Assembly: GCA_041490445.1 (NCBI GenBank)
Contig: JBGPTF010000001.1
Span: 1-64,000, forward strand
DNA: 64,000 bases
Direction of reading: 5' to 3'
Source: JBGPTF01 sp041490445
GTDB lineage: Bacteria > Acidobacteriota > Terriglobia > Acidiferrales > UBA7541
This document shows positions 19,188-27,325 of the stretch, piece after piece; position 1 is the first letter of the stretch; every line of letters starts with the position of its first letter. The position numbers and the translations under genes are program-made. The notes beneath the pieces were generated by a model. It was not told the DNA's origin. It searched no databases and was given only the letters and a program-made list of their open reading frames with translations.

Positions 19188-19302
19188 GACAGCGTTGGAC
19201 GAAGAAACCCGTAGGGGCCGGTTCAGTGGCTAATCGGCCCGCTGCTGTGTGGAACACGGCACGTCGGGTCTTGCAAATCGTGGCGCCGTCCCCAACGCTG
19301 TC
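19188..19302 (+). ncRNA. Candidate structured RNA, copy 1
   Basis: A closing helix of 11 perfect pairs joins GACAGCGTTGG (19188-19198) to CCAACGCTGTC (19292-19302). Inside it, AAGA..CCCG near 19202-19211 can pair with CGGGTCTT near 19265-19272 across an AA bulge. Two hairpins follow: GGGCCGGTT/AATCGGCCC (19215-19223 with 19232-19240) and TGCTGTG/CACGGCA (19243-19249 with 19255-19261, loop TGGAA). Copy 2 keeps the same fold with wobble and compensating changes. I do not recognise the family. No promoter or terminator is clear. Confidence 0.5.
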
Positions 19303-19454
19303 GACCCGGCTAAACACCAAGCCAAACCCTACAGAAGTCGGGGAGGGTGCGCTGCGCTCTTGGCCTCTTCGTTGTCATTCGATTGGCTCACGCGAGGACT
19401 CGAAAAGAACCCTCGCACCCTACATTCACTTCCCCAGGGTTTTGAAAGATCCTG

Positions 19455-20603
19455 TCACTGGAGGCAGCCTCGCGCACGCAGTTCTGCTCGGACCATTTCC
19501 TTGTTAATCCTCACGTCGGAGTCACTGAGAAGCTGTAGGAGCGCGCTGGTTTGCATGTTCGGCACAAACACCCGGAACCATCTTTGAACAAGATCTCCTG
19601 GTTGATTGAGCCAGTGAAAAATATTGCGTGCGCGTTGGGGTGAAACGGCGTGGCGGTCGTCTAGCCACAGTTTCGCCAGCGCTTCCTGTTCGCTCGTCTG
19701 GGATGCATACCATTGCGCGGCCTGGAGAGCAGTCTGTTCTTGCTTCGCCAGTATGAGGAAAACGGTCGCGAACTGATCCGCGTCGTCCTCATTGTCAAAC
19801 ATCGGCTGCCCCCAAAGACGCATTAGACTGTGCCCTAGCTCATGGAGGAGGACAAATGCAACTGCTTGGTCCAAGTGTTTGTCCACCAAGGATTCAACCA
19901 ACTCCGTGCAAACTGTTATGTTCGGATTCGAAAATGCGTTTTCGACTCCGCAATGCTTGACCTCAATACGGAAGCTCGGAAAAACGAAAAGTTCTCCGAG
20001 GCTTCCGAGACTAACACCCAAATTTCTCTGTAATTCCACGGTCTCGGAGGGCGCCGCCGGGAGAATGCCATAGACGTACAATTGCACCGTCCGCGGAAGT
20101 AACCACGCACCCGAGTTGTCTAATACCAGAAAATAAATACCGGTCTGGGGTACTCGAAAAACGCATTTGCTCGTGTTCTGAACGATGCCGGATGTGCCCT
20201 GGAAGTAGGAGAACTGCTGCTTGGAGAGATAGCGTTGATAGTTCAGTGCGTCCAACAGCCACACTTTGATCTTATCGTTTGCCCCGCCAGATACTTGGAA
20301 TTTGGCGACTAGAAGCGTGCCTTGGATCAACGGAAAATTGTACGACAGCGCCCGTCCGGCCGCCACACTCACCGTCTGCCGGACTAGCGTCCGGGAGGGC
20401 TCAATGTAAACCGTCAACGACGCATTGTGAAGTCCTGCAGCCTCGTTCGCAGAACAAGGGGAGGACGCCGAAGCTTGCTGGCACGTTTTTGCTGTGCACT
20501 TAACTGCGAAGAATAGAAGGAGTGCCAAGATCCAGTAACGTCTGTAACTCACTCGCCTTCGTTGTTTGTGCCTGCAAGCGCTGGTTCCGGAATCGGACAT
20601 CAA
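19455..20603 (-). CDS. DUF4344-type putative metallopeptidase, 382 aa
   Basis: A predicted exported or membrane-anchored protein. A hydrophobic segment near residues 22-38 (YWILALLLFFAVKC) is followed by a beta-rich domain (about 60-210). The C-terminal domain is a DUF4344-like peptidase: HELGHSLMRLWGQPMFDNED followed by DADQFATVF, that is an HExxH motif with the typical downstream ED..AD acidic cluster. The start at 20603 (MMSDSG) has no strong ribosome site. The base composition seems less GC-rich than its neighbours, in keeping with the accessory patch around it. Confidence 0.8.
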   Translation of the reverse strand: MMSDSGTSACRHKQRRRVSYRRYWILALLLFFAVKCTAKTCQQASASSPCSANEAAGLHNASLTVYIEPSRTLVRQTVSVAAGRALSYNFPLIQGTLLVAKFQVSGGANDKIKVWLLDALNYQRYLSKQQFSYFQGTSGIVQNTSKCVFRVPQTGIYFLVLDNSGAWLLPRTVQLYVYGILPAAPSETVELQRNLGVSLGSLGELFVFPSFRIEVKHCGVENAFSNPNITVCTELVESLVDKHLDQAVAFVLLHELGHSLMRLWGQPMFDNEDDADQFATVFLILAKQEQTALQAAQWYASQTSEQEALAKLWLDDRHAVSPQRARNIFHWLNQPGDLVQRWFRVFVPNMQTSALLQLLSDSDVRINKEMVRAELRARGCLQ

Positions 20604-20812
20604 GTGCTCCCCATCGGTGGAGGAAAGGTAAAGGTAGAAGCCCAGGTGAAGCCTACCAGTCGAAACGCAAGATTTTCAAGCGCGTTATATTAGCGATGTC
20701 TTAACACCTACGGCTATCTGCAGCAGGAGTGTTGGATGCTAGATTGCGCCCCTTGTTTTTACTTGCGGGTTTGCAGCCAGATAGATGAGCGCAATTTGCG
20801 TAAAGAATGTGA

Positions 20813-20926
20813 TCAGCACAACGCCTGGAAAGTGAAATCGCGGTTACCGATGCCGAGATTGACGAAGTCGTTTACGAGATCTATGGTATTACGAGCGAGG
20901 AGCGGAAAATCATCGAGCGTGGATAG
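20813..20926 (+). pseudogene. Relic of a restriction-methyltransferase C-terminal tail (copy A)
   Basis: The frame ending at the TAG at 20924-20926 reads RLESEIAVTDAEIDEVVYEI then YGITSEERKIIE. This is the characteristic last segment (helix, D-x-x-I-D-x-x-V-Y-x-L-Y-G-[LI]-T-x-E-E) of Eco57I/type IIG and PglX-like methyltransferase-specificity proteins. The frame is closed just upstream by a TGA at 20810, and related sequence (LRKECDQHNA) continues in another frame, so it is a decayed fragment. The HNH gene starts 8 bases after its stop. Confidence 0.6.
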
Positions 20927-20934
20927 AGGATCGA

Positions 20935-21171
20935 GTGACCTGGACCAACGACGAACTGAACGACATCTATGACAAGAATAACGGATACTGTTGGCACTGT
21001 GCCAAAAAGCTGTCGTTCAGCAACTATGGCAAGCCGTGGGAAAAGGGCGCTTGGGAGGTGGACCACAGCATCCCTCGTTCGCGCGGAGGGACCAACCACT
21101 TCAATAATCTGGTTCCTGCCTGCATCGAATGCAACCGCAGCAAGCAAGACCGTACTTCGCGGGAATTTTGA
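20935..21171 (+). CDS. HNH endonuclease, 78 aa
   Basis: A short HNH nuclease. The GTG at 20935 follows AGAGGATCGA. The domain fills the protein: a zinc-binding pair YCWHC (residues 18-22), the HNH core WEVDHSIPRSRGGTNHFNNL and a second pair ACIECNRSK. The metal-binding His (VDH), the Asn and the second His are present. Such small HNH proteins accompany phage packaging or restriction genes. Here the gene stands between two relics of a restriction-methyltransferase tail, which suggests a former restriction system. Confidence 0.88.
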   Translation: MTWTNDELNDIYDKNNGYCWHCAKKLSFSNYGKPWEKGAWEVDHSIPRSRGGTNHFNNLVPACIECNRSKQDRTSREF

Positions 21172-21189
21172 ACTGATTCGGCGGATCAA

Positions 21190-21336
21190 AATCTCGAACC
21201 TGGTCGGTAAGATCCAGCTTGAACAGATGGTAACGCTGGAGCGTGAAATTGCCAACACCGACGCCAAGATCGCGACTTGGTTTTCAAACTTTACGGTATC
21301 ACGGCTGAAGAGCGAAGAACCCTAGAGGCACCGTAG
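21190..21336 (+). pseudogene. Relic of a restriction-methyltransferase C-terminal tail (copy B)
   Basis: Sequence reading KIQLEQMVTLEREIANTDAK in one frame continues after a single-base frameshift near 21273-21276 as DLVFKLYGITAEERRTLE, ending at the TAG at 21334-21336. It is the same tail type as the relic at 20813-20926 but clearly diverged, so it is a second locus or an old duplication. The frameshift and missing body show that it is not functional. Confidence 0.6.
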
Positions 21337-21347
21337 GAGACGCATGG

Positions 21348-22301
21348 ATGCCTTACGGCTATCTGGTAGCAATGCGCGAGCGGGAACATGAAGCCTGCCG
21401 AAGATTTGTTCAACTGCCTTTTTTGTCAGATGGACTCTTTGGCTCCCTAGGACTGCAATCGTCGTTCTCGTGGTTCATACTGCAAATCAGGAAAGAACAC
21501 CTTGTCCCCTCTTTGCGCGGAGACGTGGATGTCCTGGCGGGCCCGCTCAGTTGGTCGGACCCGGGTGCCTTTGATTCCCTGCTTTCCGAGGAGCGGGCAA
21601 ATGCCCCAGCAGATCGCCACGACTGGTGGAAGTGTTACATGGCAGCCCTGAGGCTCGCGCGCGAGGGAGGAATTAAATGGCCGCCTTCAACGGACCACCT
21701 CATTGGCGTGGAAGCGAAGTGTGCGCGCCTTGACCCCGGCACCGCGCCGATTTTAACGCCGACGCTCAAATCAACAAAGTCCTCGGCCAAACAGACTGCC
21801 AAAATCAGGGGCCAGGTTGATAGACTGTTGGAAATGGGCTTCAACCACGTTGCCTTGCTGGATTTGATTGCGAATCCGCCAGTATCCGGGCCTGACGGGG
21901 GAGCTTGGATATCCGCAGTTGGCATAGCCGCCACCTCGGCAGAGGCGATGCGTACGATGTTGGAGCAAAGGTTGCAGCGAGAGTGCGAAGCCGCGCATTG
22001 GGTCTGGTCGATTGGCTCTGTCGCCGGGGGTGACGAATCCCATCGGGGCGCGGGCGCTCCGATTGAAGTAAGGTCCAGCAGAGGGAATTCGCGGCTCGGA
22101 AACGCGGTCGCGACCCGGTTGATGCGGGAAGAAATGGAGCAACATTTGGAGGCGATGCTTTCAAAGTTTCCTACTCCGCTTGTTTTCCCTGCTATCTTCG
22201 TGGATTGCAAAGTTTGCGGCACGCTTCATGGGATGTCATGGGATGGGGCGGCTTGCGAGGCGACGAGGGGAACATTGTCGAAGGGAGCGACCAATGAGTG
22301 A
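21348..22301 (+). CDS. Candidate PD-(D/E)XK-type nuclease, 317 aa
   Basis: The ATG at 21348 follows AGGAGA with good spacing. I do not recognise a named family. Features that suggest a restriction-like nuclease fold are an Asp in a hydrophobic strand (SLRGDVDVLAGP, about residues 60-70), an E-x-K strand (HLIGVEAKCARLD, about 120-130), and then KIRGQVDRLLEMGFNHVALL with DLIANPP, as in the helix and strand after the active site. A CxxC lies near the C-terminus (DCKVCGT). It follows the restriction relics directly, so a DNA-processing role is plausible but unproved. Its stop overlaps the next small frame by 8 bases. Confidence 0.6.
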   Translation: MPYGYLVAMREREHEACRRFVQLPFLSDGLFGSLGLQSSFSWFILQIRKEHLVPSLRGDVDVLAGPLSWSDPGAFDSLLSEERANAPADRHDWWKCYMAALRLAREGGIKWPPSTDHLIGVEAKCARLDPGTAPILTPTLKSTKSSAKQTAKIRGQVDRLLEMGFNHVALLDLIANPPVSGPDGGAWISAVGIAATSAEAMRTMLEQRLQRECEAAHWVWSIGSVAGGDESHRGAGAPIEVRSSRGNSRLGNAVATRLMREEMEQHLEAMLSKFPTPLVFPAIFVDCKVCGTLHGMSWDGAACEATRGTLSKGATNE

Positions 22302-22452
22302 CGTCTGGCTTGCGGTGTGTGGTCGAAACGTGGTGACGGTCCGCCTGGAGCCGAACAGCTAGCAGGGACGCGACATAGCAGACCTGCCGATATCGTATCA
22401 GCTGAAGAAATTGCAGCTTCTTCCTGCGGGACAAGATCGCGATGTGCAATAG
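22294..22452 (+). pseudogene. Small frame interrupted by an in-frame TAG
   Basis: An ATG at 22294 overlaps the end of the upstream gene (ATGAGTGA). It encodes MSDVWLAVCGRNVVTVRLEP, then two residues and a TAG at 22360-22362. The same frame stays open for a further 29 codons (DIADLPISYQLKKLQLLPAG) to a TAG at 22450. The continuation looks coding, so this may be a ~52-residue protein broken by one nonsense change. Alternatively the 22-residue product is the real one. Confidence 0.35.
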
Positions 22453-22613
22453 ACGGTAGTGCGGTTGCGCGGGAGACGCCCGCACAACGAGAGCAAAGCG
22501 GGCGGTTCTCGAACCGCTTCTACCACTCCAAAAGAAAAAACCTCGACAACAAAGAGAGAATCTACACAAGAAAGGGCGCGGCTTCCCGACAAAACCCGCC
22601 GGGTCCAGTGTCG

Positions 22614-22640
22614 GGACTCCGGTGGAGTCCACTGGACTCC
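22614..22640. repeat. Alternating inverted repeats (GGACTCC)
   Basis: GGACTCC (22614-22620), GGAGTCC (22624-22630) and GGACTCC (22634-22640) are separated by 3-base spacers. The middle arm can pair with either outer arm, giving two mutually exclusive 7-bp hairpins. Confidence 0.65.
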
Positions 22641-22670
22641 GAAAACCGGAGATGAAAGGAGGGGTCCTTC

Positions 22671-22694
22671 ATGTCCCGGCAGGAGCCGGGACAT
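22671..22694. repeat. Perfect 10-bp hairpin, REP-like
   Basis: ATGTCCCGGC and GCCGGGACAT form a perfect 10-bp stem with an AGGA loop, followed by TCAGGATGACAG. The wording resembles intergenic repeats of the GTCATCCTGA...GAAGGA type seen in many genomes. It lies just downstream (on the minus strand) of the stop of the flavoprotein gene at 22749, so it could also serve as its transcript end, although there is no T-run. Confidence 0.6.
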
Positions 22695-22748
22695 TCAGGA
22701 TGACAGAGTTGGTGGTTCGGCTGCGCTCACAGCGGGAGGGAAGCGCGC

Positions 22749-24332
22749 CTAACGCCGCGAATCCTTCAAAACCTCGCGGGAGGCGTTGAAGCCGGAAGCG
22801 CCGGAGAGGACGATGCCGGGATGCGTGCCGGAACCGCAAAGGTAAAGACCGCGCAGCGGTGTGCGGTAGCGCGCCCAACCGAGCAGCGGCCTCATGGTGA
22901 ACAATTGATCGAGCGAAAGCTCACCGTGGAAGATGTGGCCCCCGGTAAGTCCGTAGGTGTCTTCCAGGTCTTGCGGCGTGAGTACCTGGCGCGCGATCAC
23001 ACGCCCGGGAAGATCCGGGGCGTATTCCTCGAGTGTGCGGAGCACCGTCTCCGCGAGCGCGTCGCGCTGGCCCGGCCAATCCCCGCTTTTCAGCCGGTAG
23101 GGAGCGTACTGCACGTGAATGGACATGACGTGCCGGCCAGCCGGGGCGAGCGACGGATCGGCCAGCGAAGGAATCGTAATTTCGAGATAGGGCCGCGGCG
23201 AGAATTCACCGTACTTCGAGGCATCGAACGCGCGCTCGATGTAGCCGCTGTCCGGTGCGATGAGGATGCGTCCTGCGAGCGCAGCGCTGCCGGTGCGAAG
23301 GGCCGTGAATTCCGGCAGGCCATCCAGCGCGAGGTTCAGTTTCGCCACAACGCCATTCGAGCGGTAGTGCTGGAGTCTTACCAGAAAACCCGGATCAAAA
23401 TGGATGGGAGCGACGAGGCGGAGAAGGGTTCTCTTCGGATCGGCGCCGGAAACGGCGGTCTTCGTAGCGATTTCTTCGCCGCTTGTGAGCACGACGCCGC
23501 GCACCGCAGCGTCCTTCACCAGGATTTGCGCCACCTCCGCGTCCGTTCGAATGACAGCGCCTGCCTTCTTTGCCGCTGCCGCCATCGCTTGCGTCAGGGC
23601 TCCCAGGCCGCCGCGCGGCACAAGCGAATGCCCTGCCGGATAACCGTCCGCAGCAACTCGCAAAAGCAGCGGAGCGGTGGTGCCCGGCGAGCGCGGGCCA
23701 GCGCCCAAACCAAAAACACCGCGAGCCGCGATGGCCGCGCGCAACGGCTCGCTTTCGAACCATTCGGCGGCAAAATCCGCAACGGCCATCGGTCCCCAGC
23801 GCAATAGCCGCAGCATGTCTTTCTTGCCGAGTTTGCGGACGCCACGCCCGAGCTTGGCGAAATTCCAGAGTTCCTGCGCAGAGGGCTTGTCCATGTCGAG
23901 CGGGGTCAAAGAAAGCAGCGGATGAATGGCTTTCCCGATGCGGGCGAGGGCGGAATGGAATTCCGCAAATTTTGCGGCGTCGCGCGCAGAGAATTGCCGG
24001 ATCGCCCCGGCAGCTCTTGCGGGATCGGTGTGGAGCACGAGCGCGCGCCCATCCGGCAAGAGCGAAGTTGCAGCTATGTCGGAGGCGACGATCTCGTGAC
24101 CGTAGCGTTGCAGTTGCATGTCGCGCGCGATCACGGGCAGCAGTGAACCCGCCGCGTGCAGCACAGTCGAGCAACGGAAGCCGGGATGAAATTCTTCAGT
24201 GACGGCAATGCCGCCGACGGTCGCGCGCCGCTCGAGGACGAGCGGCTTCAAGCCGGCTCGCGCAAGATAGAACGCCGCGACGAGCGCGTTGTGGCCGCCG
24301 CCGATGAGGATGATGTCGCGCGCGTCCGCCAT
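22749..24332 (-). CDS. FAD-dependent oxidoreductase, phytoene-desaturase/PYROXD2-like, 527 aa
   Basis: A flavoprotein of the COG1233 type. The N-terminal dinucleotide fold is complete (IILIGGGHNALVAAFYLARA, then LVLERRATVGG). The middle has the FAD-binding segment following PRGGLGALTQAMAAAAKKAG, and the C-terminus carries GLYLCGSGTHPGIVLSGASG, the usual second FAD motif. The ATG is one base after the stop of the upstream paralogue, so the two are translated from one transcript. The substrate is unknown; homologues include human PYROXD2. The C-terminal motif shows G-I-V-L where its partner has G-G-I-M. Confidence 0.88.
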   Translation of the reverse strand: MADARDIILIGGGHNALVAAFYLARAGLKPLVLERRATVGGIAVTEEFHPGFRCSTVLHAAGSLLPVIARDMQLQRYGHEIVASDIAATSLLPDGRALVLHTDPARAAGAIRQFSARDAAKFAEFHSALARIGKAIHPLLSLTPLDMDKPSAQELWNFAKLGRGVRKLGKKDMLRLLRWGPMAVADFAAEWFESEPLRAAIAARGVFGLGAGPRSPGTTAPLLLRVAADGYPAGHSLVPRGGLGALTQAMAAAAKKAGAVIRTDAEVAQILVKDAAVRGVVLTSGEEIATKTAVSGADPKRTLLRLVAPIHFDPGFLVRLQHYRSNGVVAKLNLALDGLPEFTALRTGSAALAGRILIAPDSGYIERAFDASKYGEFSPRPYLEITIPSLADPSLAPAGRHVMSIHVQYAPYRLKSGDWPGQRDALAETVLRTLEEYAPDLPGRVIARQVLTPQDLEDTYGLTGGHIFHGELSLDQLFTMRPLLGWARYRTPLRGLYLCGSGTHPGIVLSGASGFNASREVLKDSRR

Positions 24333-24333
24333 G

Positions 24334-25926
24334 CTAGCGGGCTCCCCTCTTCCAATCTTTCAGAATCTCCAGCGCCGCGAGCCGCCCCGGTGCGCCCATG
24401 ATGCCGCCACCGGGATGGGTCGCCGAGCCACACATATATAGGTTGCGCACCGGAGTGCGGTACTTCGCCCAGCCGGCCACCGGCCGGAGGAAGAAAAGCT
24501 GCTCGAGCGACAGCTCGCCCTGAAAAATATTGCCTTCGGTCAGGCCGAGCATGCGCTCGAGATCGAGCGGCGTAAGAACCTGACGGCAAAGGATGATCTT
24601 TTTCAGATTCGGGGCGTATTCGGCGATCGTGTTGACCACTGTATCGCCGAAGGCTTCGCGTTTTTCGTCCCAGTTCCCTTCCCGCAGCGTGTAGGGGGCG
24701 TATTGGACGAAGCAGGAGAGGACGTGCTTGCCCGGCGGCGCGACGGAGGGATCGGTGAGGCTTGGGATGACGATGTCAATGTAGGGGCGCCGCGAAAAGT
24801 CGCCGTACTTTGCGTCGTCGTAAGCGCGTTCCATGTATTCGGCGGACGGCGAAATCGAAATCGCGCCGCGCAGATGGCGCCCCAGTCCCGGAAGGCAGGT
24901 GAACTCGGGCAGCGCGTCGAGCGCAAGGTTCACCTTGCCGGAGGAGCCGCGGAATTTGTAGCGCCGCACCTCTTCCACGAAATCACCGGGCAACTCGCGC
25001 GGGTCCATCAGTTTCAAGAAGGTGAGATTCGGGTCCACGCTCGAAGAAACAACGGCTGCGCGGATCTCCTCGCCGTTTTCGAGGACGACCCCCGAGGCGC
25101 GGCCGTTCTTCGTCAAAATTCGCGCGACCGGGGCCTGCACGCGGATCTCGACGCCGGCTTCGCGCGCGGCCGACGCTATGGCATCCGAGATGGCGCCGGT
25201 GCCGCCGCGACTGAAGCCCCAGGCGCGAAACGCGCCGTCAATTTCGCCCATGTAGTGATGCAGCAGGATGTAGGCAGTGCCGGGCGAGCGAACGCCGAGA
25301 AACGTGCCGATGATGCCGGACGCTGACATGGTGGCTTTGAGCACGTCCGTCTCGAACCATTGATCGAGAAAATCCGCCGCGCTCATCGTCATCAACTGGA
25401 CAAGATTGTAGCGGTCCTCGTGGGCGAGACTCCGAAAACGCCGCGCGAGGAAGAGGAGCTTCCGCAGCTCGCGCGGGTCGAGCGACGTTGGGTCCGGCGG
25501 GATCATCGAGAGGAGCGGCTTGACGAAGCGGCACATCTCGACCATCGCCTTGCCGAATTCTTCGTACGCCTCGGCGTCCACGCGCGAATGGCGGGCGATG
25601 GCGCGGCGCGTCTGCGCATGATCGTTCACGCGCCAGAGATGATTGCCACTGAGCACTGGCGTGAACGTGCCGTCGAGCGGAAGAATTTCGAGGCCGTGCC
25701 GGGGAAGGTCGAGATCGCGAATGATCTCCGGCCGCAGGAGCGAGACGACGTAAGAACAAACGGAGAAGTGAAAGCCGGGGAAGATCTCCTCGGTAACGGC
25801 GGCACCGCCGAGAACGTGGCGCTTCTCGAGGACGAGCACTTTCTTCCCCGAGCGCGCAAGATAGGCCGCGTTCACGAGGCCGTTATGGCCCCCGCCGATG
25901 ACGATGGCATCGTAGCGATCTGGCAT
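24334..25926 (-). CDS. FAD-dependent oxidoreductase, phytoene-desaturase/PYROXD2-like, 530 aa
   Basis: A paralogue of the next gene, same family. I start at the ATG at 25926 (MPDRYDAIVIGGGHNGLVNA), where the FAD fold begins; the longer frame to 25977 adds a non-native Ala/Pro stretch. Motifs: GGGHNGLVNAAYLARSGKKV, LEKRHVLGGAAVTEE, FSRGGTGAISDAIASAAREA and LYMCGSATHPGGGIMGAPG. No carotenoid genes lie nearby, so a true phytoene desaturase role is unlikely. Immediate downstream coupling to a second copy suggests a heterodimer or two related steps. It is divergent from the GcvT-like gene. Confidence 0.88.
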   Translation of the reverse strand: MPDRYDAIVIGGGHNGLVNAAYLARSGKKVLVLEKRHVLGGAAVTEEIFPGFHFSVCSYVVSLLRPEIIRDLDLPRHGLEILPLDGTFTPVLSGNHLWRVNDHAQTRRAIARHSRVDAEAYEEFGKAMVEMCRFVKPLLSMIPPDPTSLDPRELRKLLFLARRFRSLAHEDRYNLVQLMTMSAADFLDQWFETDVLKATMSASGIIGTFLGVRSPGTAYILLHHYMGEIDGAFRAWGFSRGGTGAISDAIASAAREAGVEIRVQAPVARILTKNGRASGVVLENGEEIRAAVVSSSVDPNLTFLKLMDPRELPGDFVEEVRRYKFRGSSGKVNLALDALPEFTCLPGLGRHLRGAISISPSAEYMERAYDDAKYGDFSRRPYIDIVIPSLTDPSVAPPGKHVLSCFVQYAPYTLREGNWDEKREAFGDTVVNTIAEYAPNLKKIILCRQVLTPLDLERMLGLTEGNIFQGELSLEQLFFLRPVAGWAKYRTPVRNLYMCGSATHPGGGIMGAPGRLAALEILKDWKRGAR

Positions 25927-26113
25927 CGCAATGTTCCCGGCTGCTGCGCCCGGCCGGCGCGGGGCGAAAGCGGGCACATTCTACCGGCAGGCAGACGCGC
26001 TCACAAGGACGCGCTGCGCCAACTGGCATGAATGCTCGCTTGCGGCGCTCTCGTTCGCGCGATTATAATCCGCGCGCCGACGGAAGACCCATCTGTGGTG
26101 CGGGAGACTGCCT

Positions 26114-27313
26114 GTGCCGATTGGAACCGCCTTCCACGAACGGACGTTCGCGCTGTGCGAAAGCCTCAGCTACCGCGAATGGTCCGGCTACTACACGGTC
26201 AGCGCCTACGAGACTCACCACGAGCACGAATACAGCGCGATCCGCAATGCCGCGGCGCTGATTGACGTCTCGCCGCTCTTTAAATATTGGATTACCGGCC
26301 GCGATGCCACGAAGTTGGTCAATCGCGTGATCACGCGCGACATCAATAAGGTCAGCGTGGGACAGGTGATCTACTGCTGCTGGTGCGATGAGCAAGGCAA
26401 AGTGATTGACGACGGCACCATCACGCGGCTCGGCGAAAACACGTATCGCTGGACCGCCGCCGACCCCAGCCTGCGCTGGTTCCGGCAGAACGCACTTGGC
26501 CTGGATGTATCGATTGAAGATATCTCGGAGGCGGTGGCGGCGCTCGCGCTCCAGGGACCAACGTCGGCGAAGCTCCTACAACGCGTCGCCGACGCGGAAG
26601 TGGCGAATCTGAAATACTTCCGCGTGACCCGAGGAACAATTGCCGGCGTCGAGGTGGATATTTCGCGCACCGGATATACGGGCGACCTCGGTTACGAGAT
26701 TTGGATTCCCTGGGAGCAGGGCCTGCGCGTGTGGGATGTGCTCGCGGAGGCAGGCCGGGCGTTTGATCTCCATCCGACTGGGATGCTCGCGCTCGATGTG
26801 GCGCGCATCGAGGCAGGCTTGTTGTTGATCGACGTGGACTATACGAGCAGCAAGAAAGCTCTGATCGCATCGCAGAAATACTCCCCGTACGAGCTCGTGT
26901 TTGGCAAGATGGTGCACCTCGAAAAAGAGCACTTCGTCGGGCGAGCTGCACTCCTGGAAGAGAATCGCCGCGGGCCCAAGCGCCGCCTGGTCGGCCTTGA
27001 ACTCGACTGGGGCGGGGTTGAGCGGCTCCACGAATCCTGTGACCTTGCCCCGCAGGTGCCGGCGACGGCTTCGCGCATCGCCGTGCCGATCTACCGGAAT
27101 GGCAAACGGGTCGGCAGGGCCACTTCGACGACATGGTCGCCGACTCTTAAGAAACTGGTCGCGATCGCAAGCGTGGCGAGCGAATGCGCCGCGCCGGGCT
27201 CAACGCTCGAGATGGAGTTGACCGTGGAAGCCGTGCGTCACACGGTTGGCGCGAGGGTGGTGCCACTCCCCTTTTTCAATCCGGCGCGAAAAACCGCGAC
27301 GCCAGCATTATAG
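26114..27313 (+). CDS. GcvT-like aminomethyltransferase family protein, 399 aa
   Basis: A folate-binding protein of the glycine-cleavage T-protein/dimethylglycine dehydrogenase fold. The start is GTG at 26114 behind GGGAGA. Landmarks: YSAIRNAAALIDVSPLFKY (residues about 40-58), VNRVITRDINKVSVGQVIYC, WIPWEQG after RTGYTGDLGYEI (residues about 185-200), and ALDVARIEAGLLLIDVDYT. The C-terminal beta-barrel (VGRATSTTWSPTLKKLVAIA) is present. No gcvP or gcvH is near, so it is probably not the glycine-cleavage T-protein but a demethylase or sarcosine-type relative. The flavoprotein pair divergent from it could provide the redox partner. Confidence 0.85.
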   Translation: MPIGTAFHERTFALCESLSYREWSGYYTVSAYETHHEHEYSAIRNAAALIDVSPLFKYWITGRDATKLVNRVITRDINKVSVGQVIYCCWCDEQGKVIDDGTITRLGENTYRWTAADPSLRWFRQNALGLDVSIEDISEAVAALALQGPTSAKLLQRVADAEVANLKYFRVTRGTIAGVEVDISRTGYTGDLGYEIWIPWEQGLRVWDVLAEAGRAFDLHPTGMLALDVARIEAGLLLIDVDYTSSKKALIASQKYSPYELVFGKMVHLEKEHFVGRAALLEENRRGPKRRLVGLELDWGGVERLHESCDLAPQVPATASRIAVPIYRNGKRVGRATSTTWSPTLKKLVAIASVASECAAPGSTLEMELTVEAVRHTVGARVVPLPFFNPARKTATPAL

Positions 27314-27325
27314 AGAGGATGAACA

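Larger units (their letters stand above)
19011..19323. repeat. Dispersed structured element, copy 1
   Basis: A block that recurs at 61951-62309 in the same orientation. Shared landmarks are the ATTGCAAATCGGAGTG core (19072-19086), TGTGGAC, a GTTGAA heptamer tract of different length, TTGGACGAAGA, GTGTGGAAC and ACACCAAGCC at the right end. Similarity ends abruptly at 19323. It overlaps the 5' region of the Zn/HTH gene, which lies on the opposite strand from the predicted RNA. Confidence 0.75.

Noticed and set aside
19188..19302. The element as a HEARO/IscB omega RNA or a tRNA remnant
   Set aside because: No IscB-like or TnpB-like gene follows either copy in the sense direction, and there is no T-loop or anticodon arm.
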